Positions 8,220 through 16,059 of a stretch of DNA of 64,000 nt are shown piece after piece. The DNA lies in contig NZ_CP104965.1 of the NCBI RefSeq assembly GCF_025452235.1, forward strand, positions 3,096,501 to 3,160,500, given 5' to 3'. Each line of letters starts with the position of its first letter. Position 1 is the first letter of the stretch. The position numbers and the translations under genes are program-made. The notes under the pieces were generated by a model. It did no database searches, was not told the DNA's origin, and saw only the letters and a list, made by a program, of their open reading frames with translations. This DNA comes from Devosia neptuniae (lineage in GTDB: Bacteria > Pseudomonadota > Alphaproteobacteria > Rhizobiales > Devosiaceae).

Positions 8220-9233
8220 TCAGGCCAATTTGAGCGCGTCTGCGACGATCGATGTGTCGATGATGTCGCCGATGGGCGGCAGATCGGTGCGGCCGGTGGC
8301 ACGCGCCGCGTCATACATCGGGCCTTCCATCTTGGCGGGGTCGAGCGCGTAGAGCGGGAAGTCCGGATCGCCGCCGGGCCGCATGAAGCCGATCTGCAAT
8401 TCGTTCTGGCGGGTCTGCTGATCGACATCGAGGCCGAAATCGGCGCCATATTTCTCGACCGTGATCTTGGCACCAAGGGCGGGGTCGGCCTCGTCGGCCT
8501 TGAAGCCCTTGATGATGGCCGCTGTATATTTGACCAGCGCATCGCGATTGGCTTCGAGATAGGCCCGCGAGACGAAAGCGATGCCGGCATAGCCGGGAAA
8601 GCCCAGTTCGTCGAAAGACCGGAAGAAGAAGTCCTTGTCGCGCACCAAGCCCATCTGTTCGAGCGTGATTGTCTGGTTCGTGGCAAAGGCGGTGTAGCCT
8701 TGTCCATCGCCGGCCACCAAGGGCTCGGGCGAAAAGCCGGCGGTGACCATTTCCCAGTCATTGGGCAGGCCATTGAGGCTCAGCGTCGCCTCAATGGAGG
8801 TCTGCTCGGCCGGACCCTGGGCCAGGATTTTCTTGCCCACGATGTCCTTGGGTTCGAGGATCGGTGCGGCAGCGAGCGAGATGATACCAAGCGGCGAGGT
8901 TTGCATACGCGCGGCAATGATGACGAAGTCATTGCCCTTGCCCACGGCGTCAAGGAAAGGCAGCCAGCTCGTATAGCCGATTTCGGCGCTGCCGGCGGCG
9001 ACCATGGTCAAGGGATCTGGGGCGTTGGGGCCGCCCGGCATGACGGTGACGTCGAGCCCCTCTTCGGTGAAATAGCCATTTTCGAGGGCGAGCCAATGGT
9101 CGACATATTCGACATTGGAAATCCAGCCCAGTTGCACGCGCAACGGCGTCAGGTCTTGGGCGAAGAGGCCTCGGGGAAGCCCGGCGGCAGCCAGGCCAAG
9201 GGCGGCGGATTTGAGCAGAGTGCGTCTTTGCAT
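8220..9233 (-). CDS. ABC transporter substrate-binding protein, NMT1/THI5-like (copy 1)
   Basis: A 337-residue periplasmic binding protein. The N-terminus has a twin-arginine signal (QRRTLLKSAALGLAAAG) with a likely cleavage after LFA-Q. The mature part starts with TPLRVQLGWISNVEYVDHW and EEGLDVTVMPGGPN, the pattern of NMT1/THI5-like proteins that bind pyrimidine precursors, taurine or nitrate. It shares long blocks with the next binding protein (GWISNVEY, YFTEEGLD, GGPNAPD, DAVGKGNDF/DAIGKGNDF, GFSPEPL.AGDG, FATNQ.ITLE, YGADFGLD, QQTRQ.ELQI), so the two are tandem paralogues. It delivers substrate to the single permease/ATPase set encoded downstream. Confidence 0.9.
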   Translation of the reverse strand: MQRRTLLKSAALGLAAAGLPRGLFAQDLTPLRVQLGWISNVEYVDHWLALENGYFTEEGLDVTVMPGGPNAPDPLTMVAAGSAEIGYTSWLPFLDAVGKGNDFVIIAARMQTSPLGIISLAAAPILEPKDIVGKKILAQGPAEQTSIEATLSLNGLPNDWEMVTAGFSPEPLVAGDGQGYTAFATNQTITLEQMGLVRDKDFFFRSFDELGFPGYAGIAFVSRAYLEANRDALVKYTAAIIKGFKADEADPALGAKITVEKYGADFGLDVDQQTRQNELQIGFMRPGGDPDFPLYALDPAKMEGPMYDAARATGRTDLPPIGDIIDTSIVADALKLA

Positions 9234-9279
9234 CGTGGCAGACTCCGGAATTTCCGTTTGGAACAGGCGAGGGCATTGA

Positions 9280-9301
9280 CCGTCCGGAGGGTGCCGGACG
9301 G
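9280..9301 (-). terminator. Intercistronic hairpin between the two binding-protein genes
   Basis: A perfect 8-bp stem (9280-9287 with 9294-9301) with a 6-nt loop lies in the 158-nt gap between the paralogous binding-protein genes. No T-run follows on the minus strand. The likely role is RNA 3'-end protection or partial attenuation inside the operon. Confidence 0.5.
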
Positions 9302-9391
9302 CGTTGGGCGGAGTGGCGATGACCTCTTGGCGATTTTCCTCAACGTCCCGTGCATGGAGAGAGGAGCCGATGGGGCCTGTCCAGCAGCAGA

Positions 9392-10420
9392 TCAGAGCGT
9401 CGCGTAAGCCTCTTCGGCGATGCTGAAATCGACGAGATCGGCAAGCGGCGGAACCGTACGACCGGCCGCTTGAGCGGCTTCCGTCATGTTGCCGGTGATG
9501 TCGGCGGGATCGAACAGATAGAGCTTATAGTCCGGCGTTGGCTTCATCAGCGGGATTTGGAGTTCCATCTGGCGGGTCTGCTGGGCCAGATCGAGGCCGA
9601 GGTCAGCACCGTAATTGTCAATGACGATTTGCGCCGCATAGGCAGGATCGGCGAAGGCGTATTCCCAGCCCTTGATCATGGCGCGCGTGTATTTGACCAG
9701 CGTCTCGCGGTTTTCCGCGACGTAGTCCTTTTTGGCCACCATCAGACCGGCCTTCACGACATAGCCAATGTCGTCGAAGAGCGTCACGATGAAGTCCTGG
9801 TCCTGCACCATGCCCATATTCTCAAGCGTGATCGGCTGGTTGGTAGCAAAGCAGAGATAGACGTCGCCATCGCCGGCCAGCAGCGGTTCGGGCGAGAAGC
9901 CCGTGGGGATGACTTCGTAGTCGAGCGGCAGGCCGGCCTTGGCCAGCACTGCGTCGAAGATGGAGGTGTCGGATGGGTTCTGGGCGAGAATGCGTTTGCC
10001 CACGAGGTCTTGCGGCGTACGCACCGGGTTGGCGGCGAGAGACAGCAGTCCCGAGGGGCTCTTTGCCCAGGCAGAACCAAGAATCTGAAAATCATTGCCC
10101 TTGCCGATGGCGTCAAGCAGGGGCATCCAATTGGCAAAAGCGAGCTGAGCCGCATCGGAGGCAAGGGAAACCAGAACGTCGGGGGCGTTGGGTCCGCCGG
10201 CGAGGTAGGGCGCATCCAGGCCCTCCTCGGTGAAATAGCCCTGGTGGAGCGCGGCCCAGAAGCCGGCATATTCAACATTGGAGATCCAGCCAAAGGCGGT
10301 GGTGATACCGGCTGTTTCTTGGGCGAATAGCGGACGGGGCAGCCCACCGGCGAGAAGGCCCGCTGCCCCTGCCATTAGCAGGTGGCGCCGGGTTAGTTCA
10401 AAATCCCTGTTCTTCGGCAC
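9392..10420 (-). CDS. ABC transporter substrate-binding protein, NMT1/THI5-like (copy 2)
   Basis: A 342-residue periplasmic binding protein and first gene of the minus-strand operon. The N-terminus carries a Tat signal, TRRHLLMAGAAGLLAGG, with likely cleavage after LFA-Q. It is clearly homologous to the downstream copy along its whole length but diverged in the ligand-facing segments, for example GGPNAPDVLVSLASDAAQLAFANWMP against GGPNAPDPLTMVAAGSAEIGYTSWLP. Both are predicted to fold before export. Two paralogues feeding one transporter suggests two related ligands, such as a base and its nucleoside. The promoter must lie in the 124-nt gap shared with the divergent RpiR gene. Confidence 0.9.
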   Translation of the reverse strand: MPKNRDFELTRRHLLMAGAAGLLAGGLPRPLFAQETAGITTAFGWISNVEYAGFWAALHQGYFTEEGLDAPYLAGGPNAPDVLVSLASDAAQLAFANWMPLLDAIGKGNDFQILGSAWAKSPSGLLSLAANPVRTPQDLVGKRILAQNPSDTSIFDAVLAKAGLPLDYEVIPTGFSPEPLLAGDGDVYLCFATNQPITLENMGMVQDQDFIVTLFDDIGYVVKAGLMVAKKDYVAENRETLVKYTRAMIKGWEYAFADPAYAAQIVIDNYGADLGLDLAQQTRQMELQIPLMKPTPDYKLYLFDPADITGNMTEAAQAAGRTVPPLADLVDFSIAEEAYATL

Positions 10421-10460
10421 TTTTGACGTTCCCTTGGCATCAACTGACCTCCCGCTCTGC

Positions 10461-10530
10461 TTGCAAGTTTCTTCCCTTGCAATCTCTTGTTACAGTGACG
10501 CTACCACACGTAATATCTTTTACAAGATTG
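10461..10530. promoter_or_regulatory. Divergent regulatory region with candidate RpiR sites
   Basis: The 124-nt gap between the operon and the RpiR gene is AT-rich against its surroundings. It has a direct repeat TTGCAA at 10461-10466 and 10477-10482 (period 16), and an imperfect inverted pair CAATCTCTTGT (10480-10490) with ACAAGATTG (10522-10530). These are candidate operators; promoter boxes could not be assigned with confidence. Confidence 0.35.
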
Positions 10531-10544
10531 TTCTGAGGCAAAAA

Positions 10545-11447
10545 ATGGTAATGCATAAAAAAGCGGCAACTGGCTATTTGCCCGCCGGTTCGGTCGTCGC
10601 GGAACGCATCGAGGCGGCCTATCCGGAGATGTCGCAAGCCCTTCAGACGTTTGCAGATTTCGTGCTGAGTGAGCCAATCCGCATTGCCCATATGTCGATC
10701 AACGAGACCGTGGAGGCAACCGGGGTTTCGGTGGCAACGGCCAACCGGTTTGCGCGCAAGCTTGGCTTTGAGGGATATGCGCAGTTTCGCGGGGAGGTGA
10801 TCCGCGGTTTTGAGTCTATCTTCGAGCCGGTCGAACGGCTCAGGACGACACTGTCGAAGGGCTCAAGCGTACAGGAAGCGGTGTTGGCCTCTCTCGAGGA
10901 GGACTTGCGCAACCTCAGTGAGACCATGCAGGGGCTCGACACCACGCGCATCGAGCAGGCCGTCAACATGATTCTGGCCGCGCGCAACATCTTCTTCATC
11001 GCCTTCGATGCGGCGGCGGCCCTGGCTAACGTCATGTCTCACCGGCTCGAACTGGCCGGCCACTACGCCCGCACAATCGACAATGGCGGCGGCATGCTGT
11101 CGGCTTCGCGCGCACTTTCGCACTACGACGAGAACGATCTGGTCATCGCGATCGCTTTTCCGCGCTATATGCGTGAGACGGTGGAACTGGCAACGGCCGC
11201 GCATCGGCGGTCCATCCCTGTCCTCTCGATTACCGACAACCAGACTTCGCCACTGGCACGGTTGGGTACACTCACGCTCTATGTGCGCGCCCGCCGCACT
11301 TACAGTTCGACTTCGGACACTGCCATTCTCGCCATGCTCGAAGCCTTGGCTGCCGGGGTGGCGGCCAAGTCACCGGGTGCTGCGGATGCCGCGCAGAAAT
11401 TTGCGGACTTCGCCTATCCCTGGCTGATTACGCCGGAAGGCCGATAG
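10545..11447 (+). CDS. MurR/RpiR-family transcriptional regulator
   Basis: A 300-residue regulator. An N-terminal HTH_6 domain (about residues 20-95: LQTFADFVLSEP..IAHMSINETVEATGVSVATANRFARKLGFEGYAQFR) is followed by a SIS sugar-isomerase-fold domain (about 130-270, with NIFFIAFDAAAALANVMSHRL and VIAIAFPRYMRETVE) that binds a phosphosugar-like effector. The frame is open further upstream, but that part is antisense to the binding-protein gene. The start chosen is the ATG at 10545, with GAGG 6 nt upstream. It is divergent from the transporter operon and convergent with the nucleoside hydrolase gene (5-nt gap), so it probably controls this locus, sensing perhaps ribose phosphate or a related product. 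Confidence 0.9.
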   Translation: MVMHKKAATGYLPAGSVVAERIEAAYPEMSQALQTFADFVLSEPIRIAHMSINETVEATGVSVATANRFARKLGFEGYAQFRGEVIRGFESIFEPVERLRTTLSKGSSVQEAVLASLEEDLRNLSETMQGLDTTRIEQAVNMILAARNIFFIAFDAAAALANVMSHRLELAGHYARTIDNGGGMLSASRALSHYDENDLVIAIAFPRYMRETVELATAAHRRSIPVLSITDNQTSPLARLGTLTLYVRARRTYSSTSDTAILAMLEALAAGVAAKSPGAADAAQKFADFAYPWLITPEGR

Positions 11448-11452
11448 GCGCT

Positions 11453-12409
11453 TCAGGCACCCGTCACCATGGTTTCCACAAACAGGGCTTCGAACTTTTC
11501 GGCCTCGACAGCGATAGCCACCTCGGCGTTGGGGACAGTCGTACCAGTGCGCCGTCGGTCGGGGATGACCTGGCCGCGGGTCAGTTCGCCCACGCATTCG
11601 ACATCGACCTGCATGGCTTCGAGGGACACGACGGAGGGATCTTCCGCCACGGCTACGGCTAGAGGATCGTGCAGGGCGCAATAGGTGATGTCCGGATATT
11701 GCGCCTGGTAGGCAGCCAGATAGAAGCGCGCTGCCTGCATGACGATACCGGCCGCCGGCCCGCCGCGCTTGGCAATGTCGTCCATCATCGGAGCGGTCAG
11801 CCTAGTCTTCATGGTGACGTCCATGCCGACCATGGTGATCTTGGCGCCGGATTTGAGCACGATACGGGCGGCTTCAGGATCGTTGAAGAAATTGGCGTCT
11901 GCGACGGGGCTGGGAATGCCGGGCACGCCTGGATGCCAGATCGTGCCACCCATGAGCACGATGCCGGCGAGTTTTTCGGCAATATCGGGCGCCTTCATCA
12001 GGGCATGGGCCACATTTGTCATCGGACCAACTGGAACCAGGGTCAATTCCCCTGGACTGGCCCGGACCAGTTCGATGATGAAATCGGGGGCCCAGATATC
12101 GAGTGCCTTGGCCTTGGGGGCCGGCAGTTCGATATTACCGATGCCGTTTGCCCCATGGATGCGGCTGCCGAGCTTGGTGAAGGGGCGCGTCAGGGCGCGC
12201 GAGGCACCCGAGGCCACGGGAATTTCCGGGCATCCTGCTGCTTCCAGAATTTGCAGGCTGTTCCGCGTCGCAGCGGCGACGTCAATATTGCCATAGGTCG
12301 TGGTCAACGCCTCAAGCGTAATGCCGGGCCGATTGACGGCATAGAGGATCGCCATGGCGTCGTCGATTCCGGTGTCGACATCGAGGATGATGCGGCATTG
12401 TTTTGGCAC
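11453..12409 (-). CDS. Inosine-uridine-type nucleoside hydrolase
   Basis: A 318-residue enzyme of the IUNH family. The calcium-binding Asp cluster DVDTGIDDAMA is at residues 9-19 and TTTYGNIDVAAATRN gives the second family motif. NFFNDPEAA and the ALHDPLAVAVAEDPS segment supply further ligands. It hydrolyses the N-glycosidic bond of ribonucleosides, releasing base and ribose. No signal peptide, so cytoplasmic. It is convergent with the RpiR gene and has its own promoter region upstream (12410 onward). It fits the region as the step that opens an imported nucleoside, with the released base going to the amidohydrolase. Confidence 0.92.
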   Translation of the reverse strand: MPKQCRIILDVDTGIDDAMAILYAVNRPGITLEALTTTYGNIDVAAATRNSLQILEAAGCPEIPVASGASRALTRPFTKLGSRIHGANGIGNIELPAPKAKALDIWAPDFIIELVRASPGELTLVPVGPMTNVAHALMKAPDIAEKLAGIVLMGGTIWHPGVPGIPSPVADANFFNDPEAARIVLKSGAKITMVGMDVTMKTRLTAPMMDDIAKRGGPAAGIVMQAARFYLAAYQAQYPDITYCALHDPLAVAVAEDPSVVSLEAMQVDVECVGELTRGQVIPDRRRTGTTVPNAEVAIAVEAEKFEALFVETMVTGA

Positions 12410-12715
12410 GAGGCGGCTCCGAAAGTGCGTGTGGGGGATGGTACGGAGCCTATCGACTGTAATTTATTTTGCAATTCCTCGCGGAGGTGAAAATTTCACA
12501 CCAGCGGTGTGAGCCAAGGGTGGCGATTTCTCGGCTTCGTGCCGCCTCTGCTGCGTGAATCCCCAGAACCTATTTCCACCCCGCCATTGCTCGAAGTGTT
12601 GGCGCGGGTCATGGTGATCTTCGGCGCGGAATACCTATATGGATCGTGTCTAGAAGCACTGGAACGGCCGAGCCGAATTCAACTTAAACGGCACGGACCC
12701 CAAGAGGAGCACAGC
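12410..12715. promoter_or_regulatory. Intergenic region with two overlapping palindromes
   Basis: This 306-nt gap separates the divergent nucleoside hydrolase and Ddn-like genes. It contains GTGAAA-A-TTTCAC (12487-12499) overlapping CACACC-agc-GGTGTG (12497-12511), two perfect 6-bp inverted repeats about 80 nt from the hydrolase start. These are candidate operators. I see no convincing extra gene. Confidence 0.4.
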
Positions 12716-13141
12716 ATGAGCGAATTCAATGATCAGGTGATTGCCGATTTCAACCAGAACGGGGGGCATCCCGGGGGCATGTTTGCGGGCGCTCCGGTGC
12801 TGCTGCTGCACGCTATCGGCGCCAAGTCCGGCTTGGAGCGGGTTCAGCCGCTCATGTATCTTCGCCCGCAGAACGACGGTCCCTGGTATATTTTTGCTTC
12901 CTATGGCGGCGCCCCCAAAGACCCCGCATGGTTCCGTAACCTGCTGGCGCACCCCGACGTCGAAATCTCCGTTGGCGATGGCAAGACCATCGAGAAAATC
13001 CCGGTCCGTGCGCGGGTCGTCGAGGGCAGCGAACGCGACACCATCTATGCCGAACAGGCCCGCCGCTTTCCCCAATTCGCCAAATACGAAGAAGTGACGA
13101 CCCGCGATATCATCCCGGTGATTGAACTCACCGCCCGCTGA
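12716..13141 (+). CDS. Ddn-like nitroreductase / deazaflavin (F420)-dependent oxidoreductase
   Basis: A 141-residue split beta-barrel protein of the Ddn (deazaflavin-dependent nitroreductase) family. It shows GGHPGGMFAGAPVLLLHAIGAKSGLERVQPLMYL, where the G(A)KSG loop contacts the F420 phosphate in relatives, then DGPWYIFASYGGAPKDPAWFRNLLAHPDVEI and a C-terminal RFPQFAKYEEVT.R.IPVIEL. Homologues, mainly actinobacterial, use F420H2 to reduce quinones or nitro compounds. The open frame extends upstream, but AGGAG 6 nt before the ATG at 12716 (MSEFNDQ) fixes the start. It lies just upstream of the F420 operon in the same direction, with a hairpin in between, and extends the F420 theme. Confidence 0.88.
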   Translation: MSEFNDQVIADFNQNGGHPGGMFAGAPVLLLHAIGAKSGLERVQPLMYLRPQNDGPWYIFASYGGAPKDPAWFRNLLAHPDVEISVGDGKTIEKIPVRARVVEGSERDTIYAEQARRFPQFAKYEEVTTRDIIPVIELTAR

Positions 13142-13166
13142 TCGGGCCCCGCATGACTGGGCAGCA

Positions 13167-13197
13167 AATCGGAAAGACGGTCAGCGACTTTCCGATT
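13167..13197 (+). terminator. Inverted repeat after the Ddn-like gene
   Basis: A perfect 10-bp stem (13167-13176 with 13188-13197) with an 11-nt loop follows the Ddn-like stop by 25 nt. There is no strong T-run, so it may be a weak terminator or an operator before the F420 operon. Confidence 0.45.
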
Positions 13198-13218
13198 GGC
13201 AATTGACTTGCTTGGAAT

Positions 13219-13236
13219 TTTGACCAAACGATCAAA
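13219..13236 (+). promoter_or_regulatory. Candidate operator of the F420 operon (site 1)
   Basis: The 18-mer TTTGACCAAACGATCAAA is an imperfect palindrome ending 26 nt before the fgd-like ATG. Its reverse complement differs at a single base from a site before the second LLM gene (17887-17904). The matching spacing suggests one repressor controls both transcripts. No regulator gene lies inside the island. Confidence 0.6.
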
Positions 13237-13262
13237 TAAATGGTCGAGGGAGAATTTTGAAC

Positions 13263-14276
13263 ATGCGCTTCGGGTATAAGGCGTCGGCCGAGCAGTTTGC
13301 TCCCAGTGCCCTGCTTGGCTTCGCCGTGGAGGCGGAGCAGGCCGGGTTTGACAGCGTTTTCGTCAGCGACCATTTCCAGCCCTGGAAACACACCGATGGC
13401 CATGCCCCGTTTGCCCCGGCCTGGATGGCGGCAGTGCTGGCGCGGACCGAACGCATTGTGCTGGGCACGTCGGTGCTGACGCCGACATTTCGGATGCATC
13501 CCTCGGTCGTGGCGCATGCCTTCGGGACACTGGGCTCCATGTTTCCCGGCCGGGTGATCCTGGGCGTCGGCACCGGGGAATCCCTCAATGAAGTGCCTGC
13601 GACCGGTCTGGAATGGCCCGAACTCAAGGAGCGCTCGGCGCGACTGCGCGAGGCGGTCAAGCTGATCCGCTTGCTCTGGACCGAGGACCGCGTGAGTTTT
13701 GAGGGCGAATATTACAAGACCGTCAACGCCACCATCTACGACAAGCCGGCCGAACCAGTGCCGATCTATATCGCTGCCGGTGGCCCGCTTAACGCCAAAT
13801 ATGCCGGCCGGGCTGGCGATGGTTTTATCTGCACCTCCGGCAAGGGCGCCGAGCTTTATGTCGATCAACTGCTGCCCAATGTCGAAATCGGCCGGGCCGA
13901 GTCCGAGCTGGCGGGAAAACCCTTCGAGCGCATGATCGAGGTCAAGGTGTCGTTCGATACCGATCCCGACCGGGCCTTGGATGACACGCGCCATTGGGCC
14001 GCGCTTTCCCTCTCGGCCGAGGAAAAGCACTCGGTGCGGGACCCTGCTGAAATGGAACGCCTGGCGTCAGAACTGCCGATCGAGCGGGTCGCCAAGCGCT
14101 GGATTGTGTCCAGCGATCCCGACGAGCATGTCGCTGCGATCAAGACCTATATCGATTATGGTTTCGATCATCTGGTCTTCCACGCGCCGGGCACCGACCA
14201 AAGCCGGTTTCTGGCCCTTTATGCCAAGGAAATCCTGCCTCGCTTGCGCCGGCTGACCGCAGGCGCGCCATCATGA
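13263..14276 (+). CDS. fgd: F420-dependent glucose-6-phosphate dehydrogenase homologue
   Basis: A 337-residue LLM-class TIM-barrel enzyme that closely tracks mycobacterial Fgd1: [16 protein letters not shown] start, [22 protein letters not shown] (with the His40-type catalytic residue), [48 protein letters not shown], a KHSV...EME segment and [12 protein letters not shown]. In mycobacteria Fgd oxidises glucose-6-phosphate and produces F420H2, so this would supply reduced cofactor. A TTG at 13257 is possible, but the ATG at 13263 is preferred (AGGGAG 10 nt upstream). Its stop overlaps the cofE start (ATGA). Such close Fgd-type enzymes are typical of actinobacteria and unusual in alphaproteobacteria. 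Confidence 0.9.
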   Translation: MRFGYKASAEQFAPSALLGFAVEAEQAGFDSVFVSDHFQPWKHTDGHAPFAPAWMAAVLARTERIVLGTSVLTPTFRMHPSVVAHAFGTLGSMFPGRVILGVGTGESLNEVPATGLEWPELKERSARLREAVKLIRLLWTEDRVSFEGEYYKTVNATIYDKPAEPVPIYIAAGGPLNAKYAGRAGDGFICTSGKGAELYVDQLLPNVEIGRAESELAGKPFERMIEVKVSFDTDPDRALDDTRHWAALSLSAEEKHSVRDPAEMERLASELPIERVAKRWIVSSDPDEHVAAIKTYIDYGFDHLVFHAPGTDQSRFLALYAKEILPRLRRLTAGAPS

Positions 14277-15106
14277 CGCTGCCGCGCTTTTCTGCCTGGG
14301 CCGTGACCGGTATTCCCGAAGTGCTTGACGGGGACGATCTGGCCACACTGATCTGCGACGCGGTGGACAAGCAGGCCGAAGGCGACGCCGAACTCGCGCT
14401 CGCCGAGGGCGATATTCTTGTCGTCGCTAGCAAGATCGTCGCCAAGGCGGAGGGGCGCTTGGTGCCGGCGACGGACCGCGAAAAGGCTATCACCGAGGAC
14501 ACCGTTCGTGTCGTGGCGGAGCGGGTGCATGCCGGCGGCGTGACGCGGATCGTGGAGACGCGGCAGGGGTTGATCATGGCGGCGGCGGGCATTGATATGT
14601 CCAATGTGCCGGACGGCTTCGCGCTGCGCCTGCCCGAGGACCCAGACCTGTCGGCGCAACAGCTTTGCGCCATTCTGCGCGAACGGCTGGGCATTTCGCT
14701 GGGCATCATCATCACCGATACATTCGGGCGGCCCTGGCGCGTCGGCCAGACCGATGTCGCCATCGGCGCGGCCGGCCTGCAACTGACCGAAGACATGCGG
14801 GGCGGCAATGACGCCAATGGACGCCCGCTGCACGCCACTATCGCCGTGGTCGCCGATGAAATCGCCGGCGCCGCCGATCTGGTCAAAGGCAAGGCCGGCG
14901 GCCTGCCGGTCGCCGTGGTGCGCGGGCTGGGTCGGCTGGTTACCGGGCTTGATGCGCCGGGTGCTCGATCACTCGTGCGCTCGCTTGAGGAGGACATGTT
15001 TCGCTTCGGCTCGGCAGAAGCCTACCAGCTTGGTTATGACACAGCGCGGGCGGAATTTGAGGGCGGCGCCGCCGCCACGCCGCTCGCGGGTAGACAGGGA
15101 AATTGA
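14273..15106 (+). CDS. cofE: Coenzyme F420-0:L-glutamate ligase (CofE)
   Basis: A 277-residue CofE/FbiB-N-type ligase that adds glutamates to F420-0 using GTP, the last step in making the working cofactor. Landmarks are [19 protein letters not shown] at about residues 44-62, [26 protein letters not shown] at about 143-168 and the C-terminal [16 protein letters not shown]. It has no FbiB-like flavin domain, and is slightly longer than a typical single-domain CofE. The start overlaps the fgd stop by 4 nt and the transporter gene follows after 2 nt. CofE with a transporter but without CofC, CofD or FbiC in the window suggests completion of an imported precursor rather than full synthesis. Confidence 0.92.
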   Translation: MTLPRFSAWAVTGIPEVLDGDDLATLICDAVDKQAEGDAELALAEGDILVVASKIVAKAEGRLVPATDREKAITEDTVRVVAERVHAGGVTRIVETRQGLIMAAAGIDMSNVPDGFALRLPEDPDLSAQQLCAILRERLGISLGIIITDTFGRPWRVGQTDVAIGAAGLQLTEDMRGGNDANGRPLHATIAVVADEIAGAADLVKGKAGGLPVAVVRGLGRLVTGLDAPGARSLVRSLEEDMFRFGSAEAYQLGYDTARAEFEGGAAATPLAGRQGN

Positions 15107-15108
15107 TC

Positions 15109-16059
15109 ATGCGCCTTTTCGCGCTCGCACTCGTCGCTGCCTTGCCTGCACTAGCCGTCAATCCGGCCCTCGCCGCCACCACCTATCCCCTGACGCTGCA
15201 GAATTGCGGCATGGCGGTGACCTTTGACAAAGCCCCCGCCCGCGTTGTCAGCATCAAGTCGACCGCGACCGAACTGCTGCTGTCGCTCGGCCTGGCTGAT
15301 CGCATTGTCGGCGTCGGGTTCCAGGATGGGCCCTTGCCGGACGAACTGGCTGCGGCGGGCAGCGATCTGAGCGTTCTCTCGGACAAGCTGCCGTCCCAGG
15401 AAGTCGTGCTCGAAACTGAGCCCGATTTTGTGTATGGCGGTTGGGAAAGCAATTTCGCCGCCGATGGCGCCGGCGAGCGGCCAACACTGGCCGCTCTGGG
15501 CGTTGCCAGCTATGTGGCGCCGGCCGCCTGCCGCAGCGTCAAGCCACCAAAATTGACCTTCGATGCCATCTTTGGCGAGTTCGAAGAGATGGGCGCTATT
15601 TTCGACGTCGAAGCCGCTGCAACCACGCTGGTCGACGCTCAGAAGGCCAGCCTTGCCGCTCTCAAGCCCGATCCGCGCGGCCTAACTGCCGTGTGGTATT
15701 CCTCGGGCACCAAGGCCCCCTATGTGGGCGCAGGCAATAACGCCCCGGCCATGGTGATGGAGGCGCTCGGTCTCAAGAACATTTTTGGCGATGTCGATGA
15801 CGGCTGGATTTCGGCGAGCTGGGAAGCCGTGGTCGATGCCAATCCCGATGTGATCGTGCTGGTCGATGCCGCGTGGAACTCCGCCGCACAGAAGAAGAAA
15901 CTGCTGGCGGAAAATCCGATCACCAGCCAGCTCGATGCAGTCATCAACCAGCGCTACCTCGTCATTGCCTTCCCGGCGTCCGAGGCCGGCGTGCGCAATG
16001 TGCCGGCCACGCTCGACATGGCGCGCCAATTGACGGCGCTTGATCTGCCGACCCCGTGA
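15109..16059 (+). CDS. Putative F420-0 ABC transporter, periplasmic binding protein
   Basis: A 316-residue BtuF/FepB-like (TroA-fold) binding protein. A Sec signal peptide MRLFALALVAALPALAVNPALA precedes the mature N-terminus. The mature protein shows YPLTLQNCGMAVTFDKAPARVVSIKSTATELLLSLGLADRIVGVG, then PDFVYGGWESNFA and WISASWEAVVDANPDVIVLVDA. Proteins of this type in some actinobacteria form a three-gene cassette next to cofE and fgd and were proposed to carry F420-0. A cobalamin or siderophore ligand is the alternative, but the gene context makes the F420-0 role more likely. The ATG at 15109 is 2 nt behind cofE; an in-frame TTG at 15103 is rejected. Confidence 0.82.
   Translation: MRLFALALVAALPALAVNPALAATTYPLTLQNCGMAVTFDKAPARVVSIKSTATELLLSLGLADRIVGVGFQDGPLPDELAAAGSDLSVLSDKLPSQEVVLETEPDFVYGGWESNFAADGAGERPTLAALGVASYVAPAACRSVKPPKLTFDAIFGEFEEMGAIFDVEAAATTLVDAQKASLAALKPDPRGLTAVWYSSGTKAPYVGAGNNAPAMVMEALGLKNIFGDVDDGWISASWEAVVDANPDVIVLVDAAWNSAAQKKKLLAENPITSQLDAVINQRYLVIAFPASEAGVRNVPATLDMARQLTALDLPTP

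Noticed and set aside
10278..10544. Upstream extension of the RpiR regulator
   Set aside because: It lies antisense to the binding-protein gene; a good ribosome-binding site marks ATG 10545.
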